Shown here: piece after piece, positions 14,758-26,707 of the stretch
Numbering within the stretch: the first letter of the stretch is position 1
Layout: every line of letters begins with the position of its first letter
Assembly (NCBI GenBank): GCA_036563615.1
Contig: DATCMB010000006.1
Location: 1 to 64,000 of the forward strand
Direction of reading: 5' to 3'
Source of the DNA: Candidatus Binatia bacterium
GTDB lineage: Bacteria > Desulfobacterota > Binatia > UBA12015
DNA length: 64,000 bases
The notes under the pieces: generated by a model
Database searches by the model: none
Seen by the model: only the letters and a program-made list of their open reading frames with translations
Told to the model about the DNA's origin: nothing
Program-made: the position numbers and the translations under genes

Positions 14758-16785
14758 TCACTCGCGCGCGAGCAGGCGGCACGCGCGGCCGAGCGCGTCC
14801 GCGGCGCGGCGGTGGAAGCGCGCGACGCCGGCGGCGTCGAGCCCTTGTCCCGGACGTCGCACCGCGCTGAGCGCGAGCGGCTGGTCGTCGCCGGCGAGCA
14901 GCGGGCTGCCGTCGCCCGCCGCCGCGAGGGCCGCGAGCGCGCGCACGCGGCGCGCGACGCTCGACGACAGCTCGCCGCGGCCCAGCGCGCGCTCGACCGC
15001 GTCCTGCATCTGACGGCGCAGCACCTCGACTTGCTCCGCGTCGGCCGCCGCGGAATCCGGGCACTCGGCGGCGTGCGCGAGCGCGTTCGCCGCGCGGTCG
15101 GCGGCCGCGCACGCGGCGTCGCGCGCGAGCAGGTCGTCGCGGGTCGACGACCACTTCGAGACCCCGCCGATCAGCGGCTCGTTCGTGATGCCGATCGCGA
15201 GCGAGAACGCGCGGCGCAGCGGCGCCTGCGGCAGGTAGAGAGCGCCGTCCTCGCCGGTGCTCATCGCGCCGAGCGACTCCTCGAGGCCGTCCGCGAACCA
15301 CCGCGGCAGCCCGGTCAGGCGGTCGAGGTGGACGATGCCGGTGCGCACCGGCAGCGATTGCGTCGCGGTCATCAGGCCGACGCCCGACTGCAGCAGCAGG
15401 CCGTTCGCCCCGATGCCCGTCAAGAGCAAATTGATTCCGCCGTAGCCGCCGAGGTCGTCGGGGACGTCGTAGAGGTCGAGCGCCGCGGTCCAGCCGCGTC
15501 GTCCGTGCGTGCCCTCGTCGAACACCTGGAAGACGCCGCGCGCCGACGCGGCGAAGAGCTCGCGGCCGTCGGAGCCGGCGGCGATCGAGCCGAAGATCTG
15601 CGAGTCGAGCGGCACGCGCCAGGCTTCGCTGCAGTCCTCCGCCTCGAGCGCGAGCAGCGCACCCGCGTCGTCGCCGAGGTAGACGCGCGTGCCGTCCTGG
15701 CCGAGCGTCGGCGTCGACGCCGAGCCGCCGGAGAACGTGTGGTGGCACGCCTCGACGAGCTCCACGCGCGCGCCGTCGCGCACGACGTCGAAGCGGTAGA
15801 GCGCGCCGAGCTCGGAGACGCCGTCGATCGTGCCGTCGGCGTCGTCGCGCGCGGTGGCGGCGATCCACAGGCGTCCGCGCCGCGCATCGACCGAGAGGTT
15901 GTTCGCGATCTCGCTGCTGCCGCCGAGCAGCACCTGGATGAGGTCGCGCACGCCGCGTCCCGGCGTGAAGGCGACGAGCGGCGCGAGCAGGGCGTCGACC
16001 TGCGCCGCGAGCTCGGGCGACACCTCGCTCTCCTGCGGCGGCGACGGCTCGCCGGGGAGCTGCAGCGGCGCCGGCAGAAGCGCCGTTCCGGTGCGGCGGT
16101 CGAGGAGGAAGAGGAAGCCGTCTCGCGTGAGCCCGACGATCGCGTCGGAGACGGGCTCCCAGGCGAGGCCGATCGGCGACTGCACCGCGGTGGTCGCGGG
16201 CCCGAGCCCGGTCGGCGCGTCCCACACCACGCGGCCGTCGCTGCGCACCGCGACCACGCGCTGGTAGCCGTGCGCGTAGATCACGTCGTCGCCCGACTCC
16301 GGGTCGCGCAGCACGAGCGGCACGACGCCACCACCGCGGTCGCCCGACCCGAGCGGCACGACGAAGCGGCGCTCGCCGGTGCGGGCGTCGAGCGACAGCA
16401 TGAGGATCGGCTCGTGCGGCAGGAGCGGCGACATGTAGAGGTTGCCCGCGCGGTCGAAGGACGGCGTCGTCACCTGGTAGAGCTGCGGCTCGGCGATCCA
16501 CTCGCGCTCGAAGACGGGCGGGTAGGCGAGCAGCACCTCGTCGCTGCTCTCGAGGTCGCCGTGCGCGCGGCGAAACGCGGTGCGCGGCGTCAGCACCGGG
16601 TGCGACGGCGGCACGCTGCGGCAGCCCTGCGGACGCCACTCGGTGCGTCCCGGGATGGGCAGCGGGCGCGGCGTGATGCGCTCGGCGGGCGTCTGGGCGG
16701 CGGCGTCGAGCGCGGACGCGGCGACGAGGGTGAAGACGGCGGCGACGGTGACGGTCGTCGCGAGGCTGGGGAGACGCGTCGGCAT
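14758..16785 (-). CDS. secreted PQQ-like beta-propeller protein
   Basis: 675 residues. The ATG at 16785 gives a signal peptide (LATTVTVAAVFTLVAASALDAAA). The body has repeated blade-like units: DRAGNLYMSPLLPHEPILML, LDARTGERRFVVPLGSG, VVAVRSDGRVVWDAPTGLG, LDRRTGTALLP, RVYLGDDAGALLALEAED. This is the PQQ-binding-like/outer-membrane-protein-assembly propeller pattern. No dehydrogenase cofactor residues can be claimed. The C-terminal 150 residues are helical with many Ala and acidic residues and several Cys (ACAAADRAANALAHAAECPD). It is transcribed divergently from an AraC regulator, with two matching palindromes between them. Confidence 0.75.
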   Translation of the reverse strand: MPTRLPSLATTVTVAAVFTLVAASALDAAAQTPAERITPRPLPIPGRTEWRPQGCRSVPPSHPVLTPRTAFRRAHGDLESSDEVLLAYPPVFEREWIAEPQLYQVTTPSFDRAGNLYMSPLLPHEPILMLSLDARTGERRFVVPLGSGDRGGGVVPLVLRDPESGDDVIYAHGYQRVVAVRSDGRVVWDAPTGLGPATTAVQSPIGLAWEPVSDAIVGLTRDGFLFLLDRRTGTALLPAPLQLPGEPSPPQESEVSPELAAQVDALLAPLVAFTPGRGVRDLIQVLLGGSSEIANNLSVDARRGRLWIAATARDDADGTIDGVSELGALYRFDVVRDGARVELVEACHHTFSGGSASTPTLGQDGTRVYLGDDAGALLALEAEDCSEAWRVPLDSQIFGSIAAGSDGRELFAASARGVFQVFDEGTHGRRGWTAALDLYDVPDDLGGYGGINLLLTGIGANGLLLQSGVGLMTATQSLPVRTGIVHLDRLTGLPRWFADGLEESLGAMSTGEDGALYLPQAPLRRAFSLAIGITNEPLIGGVSKWSSTRDDLLARDAACAAADRAANALAHAAECPDSAAADAEQVEVLRRQMQDAVERALGRGELSSSVARRVRALAALAAAGDGSPLLAGDDQPLALSAVRRPGQGLDAAGVARFHRRAADALGRACRLLARE

Positions 16786-16819
16786 GGGGCCCGATGTAGC
16801 GCGCCGCGCGCGTCGTACG

Positions 16820-16836
16820 TTGTCCGCGGCGGACAA
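16820..16836. promoter_or_regulatory. operator copy 1 between propeller and AraC genes
   Basis: TTGTCCGCGGCGGACAA, a perfect 8-bp inverted repeat around one central G. A second copy with one mismatch begins 21 bp downstream, two helical turns away, as expected for tandem binding of an AraC-family dimer. Confidence 0.6.
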
Positions 16837-16840
16837 GGGC

Positions 16841-16857
16841 TGGTCCGCGGCGGACAA
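16841..16857. promoter_or_regulatory. operator copy 2 between propeller and AraC genes
   Basis: TGGTCCGCGGCGGACAA; differs from copy 1 only at its second base. It lies 22 bp before the AraC-gene ATG, so binding here should also affect that gene's own expression. Confidence 0.58.
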
Positions 16858-16878
16858 CTTCGGCTAGGAAACGAGGAG

Positions 16879-17883
16879 ATGTCGCTCGACGGCGCGGTGC
16901 GCGTGCTGCTCGCGGAGCTCACCACGGTCGGGCTCGATCCGCGCGCGGTGTGCGCCGCGGAGGGCCTGCCGCAGGCGACGCTCGACGACGGGACGCTCGC
17001 GCGCGAGCCGCGGCTCCTCGCCCGCGTGCTCGAGCGCGCGCAGCGGATGGCGGCGGAGCCGCTGCTCGGCCTGCGCATGGCCGAGCGCGCGCGTGGCCGC
17101 GGCGTGCTCGCCTACCTGACGCGCGCGCAGCGCACGGTCGGCGACGCGCTCGAAGCGTTCGCGCGCGCCGCGGCGCGCTCGTGGGGCATGCCGGACGTCG
17201 TGCAGGTCGAGCGTGGCGAGCGCACGGCGGTCGTGCGCTTCGCGCTCGGCGACGAGGTGTCGCGGCACGCGGTCGAGTACCTGGTCGGACGCACCGCGAT
17301 CGCGCTGCGGCGCGACGGCGCGCCGCCGCTGCGCATCGCGTTTCGCCACGCGCCCGGCGTGTCGCCCCGAGTCTACGAGGAGGCTCTGCGCTGCCCGGTG
17401 AGCTTCCGGCAGCCCGCGACCGAGGTCGTGCTGCGCGCGACCGACCTCGCGCGTCCGCTGCGCGCGGCGAACCCCGAGGCGGCGGCGCTGCTTCGCGCGG
17501 CGATCGACGAGGCGCCGAGCGCGAGCGTCGCGGCCGCGCGGACGTCGGCGCGGGCGCGGCTCACGACCGCGGTCGGCGACGCGCTCGCGCGCGGCGCGCG
17601 CCTCGACCGCGAGACGCTCGCGCGCTCGCTCGGCATGAGCGGCAAGACGCTCGCGCGCCGGCTCGCCGCGGAGGGCGTCTCGTACCGCGACGTCGTCGAC
17701 GAGGTGCGACGCACGCTCGCGTGCCGTCTGCTCGCGAACGAGCACGGCGCGGGCGCTCCGCTGCCGCTCGGCGAGATCGCGCTGCGCGTCGGCTTCGCCG
17801 ACCTCGCGGCGTTCGGCAAGGCGTGCCGCCGCTGGTTCGGCACGAGCCCGTCGGCCGTGCGCGCCATGCGCCGCGTGGGGTGA
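16879..17883 (+). CDS. AraC-family transcriptional regulator
   Basis: 334 residues, the usual length for the AraC subfamily with an N-terminal ligand-binding domain (arabinose-binding-like; about residues 10-190) and a C-terminal double helix-turn-helix. The latter includes LDRETLARSLGMSGKTLARRL and EIALRVGFADLAAFGKACRRW followed by FGTSPSAVR, the family signature. GAGGAG directly before the ATG sets the start. It is divergent from the propeller gene, and the two palindromes in the 93-bp gap are its likely sites. The inducer is unknown. Confidence 0.88.
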   Translation: MSLDGAVRVLLAELTTVGLDPRAVCAAEGLPQATLDDGTLAREPRLLARVLERAQRMAAEPLLGLRMAERARGRGVLAYLTRAQRTVGDALEAFARAAARSWGMPDVVQVERGERTAVVRFALGDEVSRHAVEYLVGRTAIALRRDGAPPLRIAFRHAPGVSPRVYEEALRCPVSFRQPATEVVLRATDLARPLRAANPEAAALLRAAIDEAPSASVAAARTSARARLTTAVGDALARGARLDRETLARSLGMSGKTLARRLAAEGVSYRDVVDEVRRTLACRLLANEHGAGAPLPLGEIALRVGFADLAAFGKACRRWFGTSPSAVRAMRRVG

Positions 17884-17904
17884 GCGAGCGACGGACGCTC
17901 GCTC
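17882..17904 (+). terminator. hairpin after the AraC gene
   Basis: GAGCGAGCG, 5-base loop, CGCTCGCTC: a perfect 9-bp stem starting in the stop codon. No T-run follows, so termination is uncertain; it could serve both convergent genes. Confidence 0.35.
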
Positions 17905-18025
17905 GGCGGAGGCGTTCATCGTCGCTCGCGCGTGTGCTGATCGTCGGGCGCGCGTAGTCGTCGTCGCTGCGCTGCCTGCAGAACGAGCAGGCACGTCCCG
18001 GCGCGGGTGCGCACCGGGACGCATC

Positions 18026-18065
18026 GTCAGCGCGGCGCGAGCTTCGGCGTCAGCGCGGCGCGAGC
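18026..18065. repeat. short tandem duplication at the 3' end of the LLM gene
   Basis: GTCAGCGCGGCGCGAGC occurs at 18026-18042 and again at 18049-18065 (period 23 bp). The second copy contains the stop of the LLM oxidoreductase gene; the first would encode the same LAPR-stop ending in another frame. It looks like a slippage duplication. Confidence 0.6.
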
Positions 18066-19036
18066 GCCTCGAGCGTTCGCCACATGACCGCCTCGTCGGG
18101 GTAGAACGCCGAGATCATCGGCGTCGTCACGCCGGCCTCGCGGAAGGCCTCGATGCGCTCGCGGCACTCCTCGGCGCTGCCGATGATGCCGATGCGGTCG
18201 AGCATGTCGTCGGTCACGCCGGCGGCGACGCGCGCGCGGTCCTTCGCCTGCCAGCCGGCGAGGATCTCCGCGGCTTCCTTGTCGAAGCCGCACCAGGCGA
18301 CGAAGCGGTTGTAAACCGAGGTCGCGAAGTACGGCCCGAACGCGGCGCGCAGCACGGCACGCGCGCTCGCCTTGTCGTCGGTCACGCAGGTCTGGAAGCG
18401 GGCGACGATCTCGAGCGAGGAGGGATCCTTGCCCGCGCGCGCGGCGCCGGCGCGGATGTGCTCGATCATGCGCGGCACGACCTCGACCGGCATCATGTTG
18501 AGCGTCACGCCGTCCGCGATCTCGCCGGCGAGCTCGAGCATCGGCGGCATCAGCGCGCCGACGTGGATCGGGATCGGCGGCTGCGGCGTGCGCATCAGCA
18601 GGCGGTAGCCGTGCGACGACAGCGTGCGGCCGGAGAAGTTGGTGCGCTCCCCGGCGAGGATCTGACGCACCGTGGTCACCGTCTCGCGCACGCGCGTGAG
18701 CGGACGACGGAACGGGATGCCGCTCCAGTTCTGCACGATGTTCTCGCTCGACGCGCCGATGCCGAGGATGAAGCGTCCGGGCGCGAGCTCCGCGCACGAC
18801 GCGGCGGCGCCGGCGATCACCGGCGGCGTGCGCGTGTAGGCGGGAATCACCGCGGTGCCGATGCGCACGCGCGACGTCACCGCGGCCGCCGCCGCTGCGA
18901 CGACGAACGGATCCGGTCCGCCGACGTCCGCGATCCACAGGCTCTCGTAGCCGAGCTCCTCCGCGCGCTGCGCGACACGCTGTGACATCTTCATGTCCGG
19001 AGGAGCCGGCAGACTCGCAGCAATCCGTCCCGCCAT
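18050..19036 (-). CDS. LLM-class (F420-dependent type) oxidoreductase
   Basis: 328 residues with the luciferase-like monooxygenase TIM-barrel pattern: ASLPAPPDMKMSQRVAQRAE and LGYESLWIADVGGPDPFVV, RVRIGTAVIPAYTRTPPVIA, LAPGRFILGIGAS, IPIHVGALMPPMLELAGEIADGV, GSAEECRERIEAFREAGVTT. This is the methylene-H4MPT-reductase/F420-dependent branch, although FMN use cannot be excluded. The ATG at 19036 is chosen over an upstream in-frame start because the family sequence begins directly there. Substrate unknown; such proteins often act in degradation or secondary metabolism. No F420 biosynthesis gene is in the window. Confidence 0.83.
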   Translation of the reverse strand: MAGRIAASLPAPPDMKMSQRVAQRAEELGYESLWIADVGGPDPFVVAAAAAAVTSRVRIGTAVIPAYTRTPPVIAGAAASCAELAPGRFILGIGASSENIVQNWSGIPFRRPLTRVRETVTTVRQILAGERTNFSGRTLSSHGYRLLMRTPQPPIPIHVGALMPPMLELAGEIADGVTLNMMPVEVVPRMIEHIRAGAARAGKDPSSLEIVARFQTCVTDDKASARAVLRAAFGPYFATSVYNRFVAWCGFDKEAAEILAGWQAKDRARVAAGVTDDMLDRIGIIGSAEECRERIEAFREAGVTTPMISAFYPDEAVMWRTLEALAPR

Positions 19037-19128
19037 GCGGCACCGCTTACCATTGCGAGGCGCGGAAGCGAACACGCGGCGCGGTGACGACGCGAAAGTG
19101 CGCGTCGCTCAAGGCGTCCGGGGCGACG

Positions 19129-19159
19129 TTGACAGGCTACTCACCCCGGGTGCTACAAG
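19129..19159 (+). promoter_or_regulatory. candidate promoter of the kdsB-pyrG-kdsA run
   Basis: Perfect -35 TTGACA (19129-19134), 19-bp gap, extended -10 TGC-TACAAG (TACAAG at 19154-19159). The kdsB ATG lies about 50 bp beyond. The gap is 1-2 bp longer than ideal, but the extended -10 compensates. Confidence 0.5.
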
Positions 19160-19216
19160 GGCCTCCCGTAGCGTCGATCATCTTGACGCGCCTCACGGGG
19201 AGCCATCGAGCATCGC

Positions 19217-22551
<3,335 letters not shown>

Positions 22552-22555
<4 letters not shown>

Positions 22556-23553
22556 AGGGACGCGCCGAGCCGCAGCGCGACCCGCGCGCCACGGTCGACG
22601 CCGATCTCGCGAGCGCGCGGCGCACGCTCGCGATCGAGATGCGTGCGCTCGAGGCGCTCGCCGCGCGTCTCGGCGAGGAGTTCTCGCGCGCCGTCGACGT
22701 GATGGCCGACTGCCAGGGCAAGGTGGTGGTGAGCGGTCTCGGCAAGTCGGGGCTCATCTGCCGCAAGATCGCCGCGACGCTCGCCTCGACCGGGACGCCG
22801 GCGCTCTTCCTGCACGCCGCCGAAGGTCTGCACGGCGACATCGGGATGCTCACCCGCGGCGACGTGCTGCTCGCGGTGTCCTACAGCGGCACGACGGACG
22901 TCGTCGCGCTGGTGCCGCCGGCGCGTCGGCTCGGTCTGCCGGTGATCGCGGTGTGCGGTGACCTCTCGTCGCCGCTCGCGCGCGCCGCGGACGTCGTGCT
23001 CGACGTGAGCGTCGCGGAGGAAGCGTGCCCGCTCGGGCTCGCGCCCACCGCGAGCACCACCGCGACGCTGGCGCTCGGCGACGCGCTCGCGATCGCGCTC
23101 CTCGAGCGGCGGCAGTTCAGCGCCGAGGACTTCGGCTCGCTGCATCCCGGCGGCGCGCTCGGGCGTCGCCTGATGCGCGTCGACGAGCTGATGCACACGG
23201 GCGACGAGATGCCGCTCGTTCCCGCCGACGCCGACATGCGCACCGCGCTGCGCGAGATGTCGGCCAAGCGCCTCGGTCTGACGGGCGTGATCGCGCCCGA
23301 CGGCGCGCTCGTCGGCATCATCACCGACGGCGACCTGCGCCGCGCGATCGAGGCGCACGGCGACCTGCTGCGGTTCTCCGCGGGCGACCTGATGACGCGC
23401 AGCCCGAAGACCGTGCCCGCGGGAGCGCTCGCCGAGAGCGCGCTCGCCTTGATGGAGCAGCACTCGATCACGTCGCTGTTCATCGTCGAGGCCGACGGCC
23501 GCCCGGCGGGCGTCGTCCACATGCACGACCTGCTGCGCGCTGGCGTCGTCTGA
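22552..23553 (+). CDS. kdsD: arabinose-5-phosphate isomerase
   Basis: 333 residues: an N-terminal SIS sugar-isomerase domain ([71 protein letters not shown]) and two C-terminal CBS domains (about 210-333). Makes arabinose-5-phosphate from ribulose-5-phosphate for KdsA. The GTG start overlaps the kdsA stop (GTGA); an N-terminal stretch of about 15 residues precedes the fold. The stop overlaps the next ATG by one base. Confidence 0.94.
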
Positions 23554-24506
23554 TGGCGCGCCGCTATCGCGCGGCATATCGCGCCGGTCGGGACCGCGCG
23601 CTGGTCGCGCTGCTGCGCGGCGCGCGCAGCATGCTCGGCGCGCTCGGGCTCGAGCGCGGACTGCGCCTCGCCGACCGCGTCGGGGCGCTCGTGCCGCGCA
23701 TCCTGCCCGAGGTGCGAGAGCTGTCGCTCGAGCACCTGGCGCTCGCGCTGCCCGAGCTCGGTCGCGACGCGCACGAGCGTCTCGTGCGCGACATGTTCCG
23801 CGGCCACGCGCGCTCGGTGATCGAGATCGTGCGGATGGCGGACCTCGCGGCGCGCATCGACGACGTGGTCTCGACCGAGGGCGTGGAGATCCTCGACGAG
23901 GCGCTCGCCGCGGGACGCGGCGTGATCGCGGTCACCGGCCACATCGGCAACTGGGAGCTGCTCGCGGCGTACTTCGGGATGCACGGCTACCCGGTGACGG
24001 TCATCGCCACGCCGGTGAAGGGCGAGCGGCTCAACGCCGAGAACATCGCGCTGCGCGCGCAGTTCGGGGTCGAGACCGTGCTGCGCGACGGACCGGGGGC
24101 GTCGCGTCGGATCCTGCGCACGCTGAAGAACGGCCGCATCCTCGCGATCCTCATGGACCAGGCGACGCGCGGGCAGGCCGTGCAGGTGCCGTTCTTCGGC
24201 CGCCCGGCGTGGACTCCGATCGGCCCGGCGCTGCTCGCGCAGCGCACCGGCGCGCGCGTGATCGGCGCCTTCATCCACCGCCTGCCCGACGGCCGCCACC
24301 GGATCTCGATCCGACGACCCGAGCTGCCGGCCGCGACCGGCGGCGACGTCGCGTCGCGCGACGCCTGGGTCGAGGCCGCGACCGCGTCCTTCACCGCGCT
24401 GATCGAGCAGGAGATCCGCCGCCGGCCCGACGAGTGGGTCTGGTGGCACCGCCGCTGGCGCGAGATGCCGAAAGATCGTCCGCGCGACGCCGTGGTCGCG
24501 GCGTAA
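23553..24506 (+). CDS. LpxL/HtrB-family lipid A acyltransferase
   Basis: 317 residues. Late acyltransferase of lipid A (lauroyl/myristoyl transferase family) at the inner membrane. The catalytic HX4E motif is TGHIGNWE (His130, Glu135). Further blocks are VKGERLNAENIALRAQFG, LAILMDQATRGQAVQVPFFGR, and the C-terminal RPDEWVWWHRRWR typical of the family. TGATG overlap with kdsD. Whether it adds the first or second secondary acyl chain cannot be told; a phosphatidylinositol-mannoside acyltransferase-like role is unlikely in this LPS setting. Confidence 0.9.
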   Translation: MARRYRAAYRAGRDRALVALLRGARSMLGALGLERGLRLADRVGALVPRILPEVRELSLEHLALALPELGRDAHERLVRDMFRGHARSVIEIVRMADLAARIDDVVSTEGVEILDEALAAGRGVIAVTGHIGNWELLAAYFGMHGYPVTVIATPVKGERLNAENIALRAQFGVETVLRDGPGASRRILRTLKNGRILAILMDQATRGQAVQVPFFGRPAWTPIGPALLAQRTGARVIGAFIHRLPDGRHRISIRRPELPAATGGDVASRDAWVEAATASFTALIEQEIRRRPDEWVWWHRRWREMPKDRPRDAVVAA

Positions 24507-24597
24507 ATCGCTAACTCTGCGAATTTCATAGGAAAATGAAGCTTTACTCGGTCGGTACCGCGTGGTATCGAAATTGCGTGTCGCCGGAGAGGAGCGC

Positions 24598-25251
24598 GTG
24601 CAGCGAAGCCACGTCAGGCTGGCGTTGATCGTCGCGGTGATGCTGGCGCTCGCCGGCCTGGGCTTCGTCCTCGGCCGCACGCTCGTCGCCCAGCAGGTCG
24701 CCGAAGCCCCGCCGCCACCCGATCTCGAGCCCGACGTATCGCAGCGGATGAAGGAGTTCCGGCGCGTCAAGGTCAAGGATGGGCGGAAGGTGTGGGAGCT
24801 GACGGCCCGCGAGGCCGAGTACTTCGCCAGCAAGGGTGAGGTCGTGGTCGAGGAGCCGAAGCTCGCCTTCTTCACCGACGACGGGCGCAACGTCGCGGTG
24901 ACCGGCCACCAGGGCAAGATCCAGCTCGACGGCGGCAACGTGAAGCAGATCGAGCTCGACGGTGGGATCGACGTCACCGTGGGGGAGTATTTCCTTCAGA
25001 CCGACCGGGCGATCTACGTCGAGAGCCTCAACGCGATCGTCGCGCCGGGCGACGTGAGCCTCACGAGCCCGGAGATCTCGCTCGCCGGAAACACGATGGT
25101 GCTCGACATCCCGTCGCAGCGTGTTCTCTTTGCGAAAGGAGTGACCACGACCTTTCAGGGCGAGAAGGGCGACGGCCCGGACGGCAAGATCCAGCAGCCG
25201 GCGGCCGCGGTGCCGCAGGCGGCGCGGGTCGCAGCGGTGGTGGTGCCATGA
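24598..25251 (+). CDS. lptC: LPS export protein LptC
   Basis: 217 residues. GTG 24598 is preferred over in-frame GTG 24562 because GGAGAGGAG lies at 24586-24594. A single N-terminal membrane helix ([19 protein letters not shown]) is followed by a periplasmic beta-jellyroll with [40 protein letters not shown] and the repeated beta-strands of LptC. It links the LptBFG extractor to the LptA bridge. The short AT-rich gap before it (24507-24560) may hold a promoter, but no clear hexamers were found. Ends in an ATGA overlap with lptA. Confidence 0.9.
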   Translation: MQRSHVRLALIVAVMLALAGLGFVLGRTLVAQQVAEAPPPPDLEPDVSQRMKEFRRVKVKDGRKVWELTAREAEYFASKGEVVVEEPKLAFFTDDGRNVAVTGHQGKIQLDGGNVKQIELDGGIDVTVGEYFLQTDRAIYVESLNAIVAPGDVSLTSPEISLAGNTMVLDIPSQRVLFAKGVTTTFQGEKGDGPDGKIQQPAAAVPQAARVAAVVVP

Positions 25252-25907
25252 GGCGTGCGATGACCGGGAGCGAGCGGCTCGCGCGCACGCTGCTCGTCGC
25301 CGCCGTGGCGCTCGTTTTCCCGAGCGCCGGCGCGCGTGCCCAGGCGGCGCCGCAGACGCCGGCGCCGGCCGCCGACGAGAAGAAGTCCGAGACCGGCTTT
25401 CTCGGCGATCTCTCGCTCTCTTCGCGCAACGAGCCGATCGTCGTACGCTCGAATCAGCTCGAGTTCGACTATCAAGCAAACAAGGTGATCTACCGCGGCG
25501 AAGTGAACGTGCAGCAGGGAGACCTTGCGATCGACTGCAAGGAGCTCGTGGTGAACCTCGCCCGCGACGAGCAGAGCGACAGCATGGAGCTGCGCGACGT
25601 CACCGCGGTGGGCGACGTGGTCATCACCCAGGGCGAGCGCAAGGCGACCGGCGGCAAGGCGATCTTCGATCAGCAGAAGCGGCAGATCGTGCTGCTCGAG
25701 AACCCGGTGCTGCACGACGGTCCGAACGAGGTCACGGGCGACCGTCTGGTGGTCTACCTCGACGAAGGACGCAGCGTCGTCGAGTCGAGCCCGCAGAAGC
25801 GCGTGTCGGCGATCCTCTACCCGAACAGCAGGAGCGGCAGCGCGCTGGACGTCGACGGCAGCAAGCGCGCCGAGGCGAGCGCGGGTGCGCAGGGGGCCGG
25901 ACGGTGA
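25248..25907 (+). CDS. lptA: LPS transport periplasmic protein LptA
   Basis: 219 residues with a signal peptide ([20 protein letters not shown]). The OstA/LptA jellyroll repeats are [60 protein letters not shown], and the ending [19 protein letters not shown]. It forms the periplasmic bridge that carries LPS to the outer membrane. Joined to lptC by ATGA and to lptB by GTGA overlaps. Confidence 0.93.
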   Translation: MRRAMTGSERLARTLLVAAVALVFPSAGARAQAAPQTPAPAADEKKSETGFLGDLSLSSRNEPIVVRSNQLEFDYQANKVIYRGEVNVQQGDLAIDCKELVVNLARDEQSDSMELRDVTAVGDVVITQGERKATGGKAIFDQQKRQIVLLENPVLHDGPNEVTGDRLVVYLDEGRSVVESSPQKRVSAILYPNSRSGSALDVDGSKRAEASAGAQGAGR

Positions 25908-26686
25908 GCGCGGTCGCCTTCGGCATGACCGGCCCCGGACCCGCGGTGGGACGCGCGCGCGGACAAGCCGTGCTGCGCGCGAACTCGCTCGAGAAGTCCT
26001 ACGGACGCCGTCGCGTGCTGAAGTCGGTGTCGGTCGAGGTCCATCCGGGCGAGGTGGTCGGTCTGCTCGGTCCGAACGGCGCCGGCAAGACGACGACCTT
26101 CTACTGCGTCGTCGGGCTCACGCGTCCGGACAGCGGCTCGGTGACGCTCGGCGACAAGGAGCTCACGCGCGAGCCGATGTTCCGTCGCGCGCGTCACGGC
26201 ATCAGCTACCTGCCGCAGGAGCCGTCGGTGTTCCGCGGCCTCACCGTGGCGCAGAACATCGAAGCCATCCTCGAGACGTTGCCGCTCACCACCGAGCAAC
26301 GTCGCGCGCGCCTCGAGGAGCTGCTCGAAGAGCTGTCGATCTCGCACCTCGCAAACGCCAGCGCGAGCTCGCTGTCGGGCGGCGAGCGGCGACGGCTCGA
26401 GATCACGCGCGCGCTGGTGATCGCGCCGTCGTTCATCCTGCTCGACGAGCCGTTCGCCGGGATTGATCCAATTGCCGTGATCGATATTCAGAACATCATC
26501 GTGCAGCTCAAAGAGCGAGGCATCGGTGTGCTGCTGACCGATCACAACGTGCGGGAGACGCTCGGCATCTGCGACCGCGCGTACATTCTCAACGAAGGCA
26601 CGATCCTCGAGGAGGGCGATCCAGAGACCATTGCCGCGAGCCCGAAGGCGCGCGAAATTTATCTGGGCGAGCGGTTCCGCCTCTGA
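25904..26686 (+). CDS. lptB: LPS export ABC transporter ATP-binding protein
   Basis: 260 residues. Walker [12 protein letters not shown] (residues 54-64), Q-loop [15 protein letters not shown], signature [15 protein letters not shown], Walker [14 protein letters not shown] and the switch His in [10 protein letters not shown]. It powers LPS extraction with LptFG, which are not in the window. The GTG start adds about 20 residues relative to E. coli LptB; ATG at 25925 is an alternative. Overlaps the lptA stop as GTGA. Confidence 0.95.
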   Translation: MSAVAFGMTGPGPAVGRARGQAVLRANSLEKSYGRRRVLKSVSVEVHPGEVVGLLGPNGAGKTTTFYCVVGLTRPDSGSVTLGDKELTREPMFRRARHGISYLPQEPSVFRGLTVAQNIEAILETLPLTTEQRRARLEELLEELSISHLANASASSLSGGERRRLEITRALVIAPSFILLDEPFAGIDPIAVIDIQNIIVQLKERGIGVLLTDHNVRETLGICDRAYILNEGTILEEGDPETIAASPKAREIYLGERFRL

Positions 26687-26707
26687 GCGGAGCGAGCAGT
26701 CGGACCA

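Noticed and set aside
14812..16878. Very long plus-strand open frame leading into the AraC gene
   Set aside because: It is antisense to the propeller gene; only the part from ATG 16879 (GAGGAG site, AraC domains) is real.
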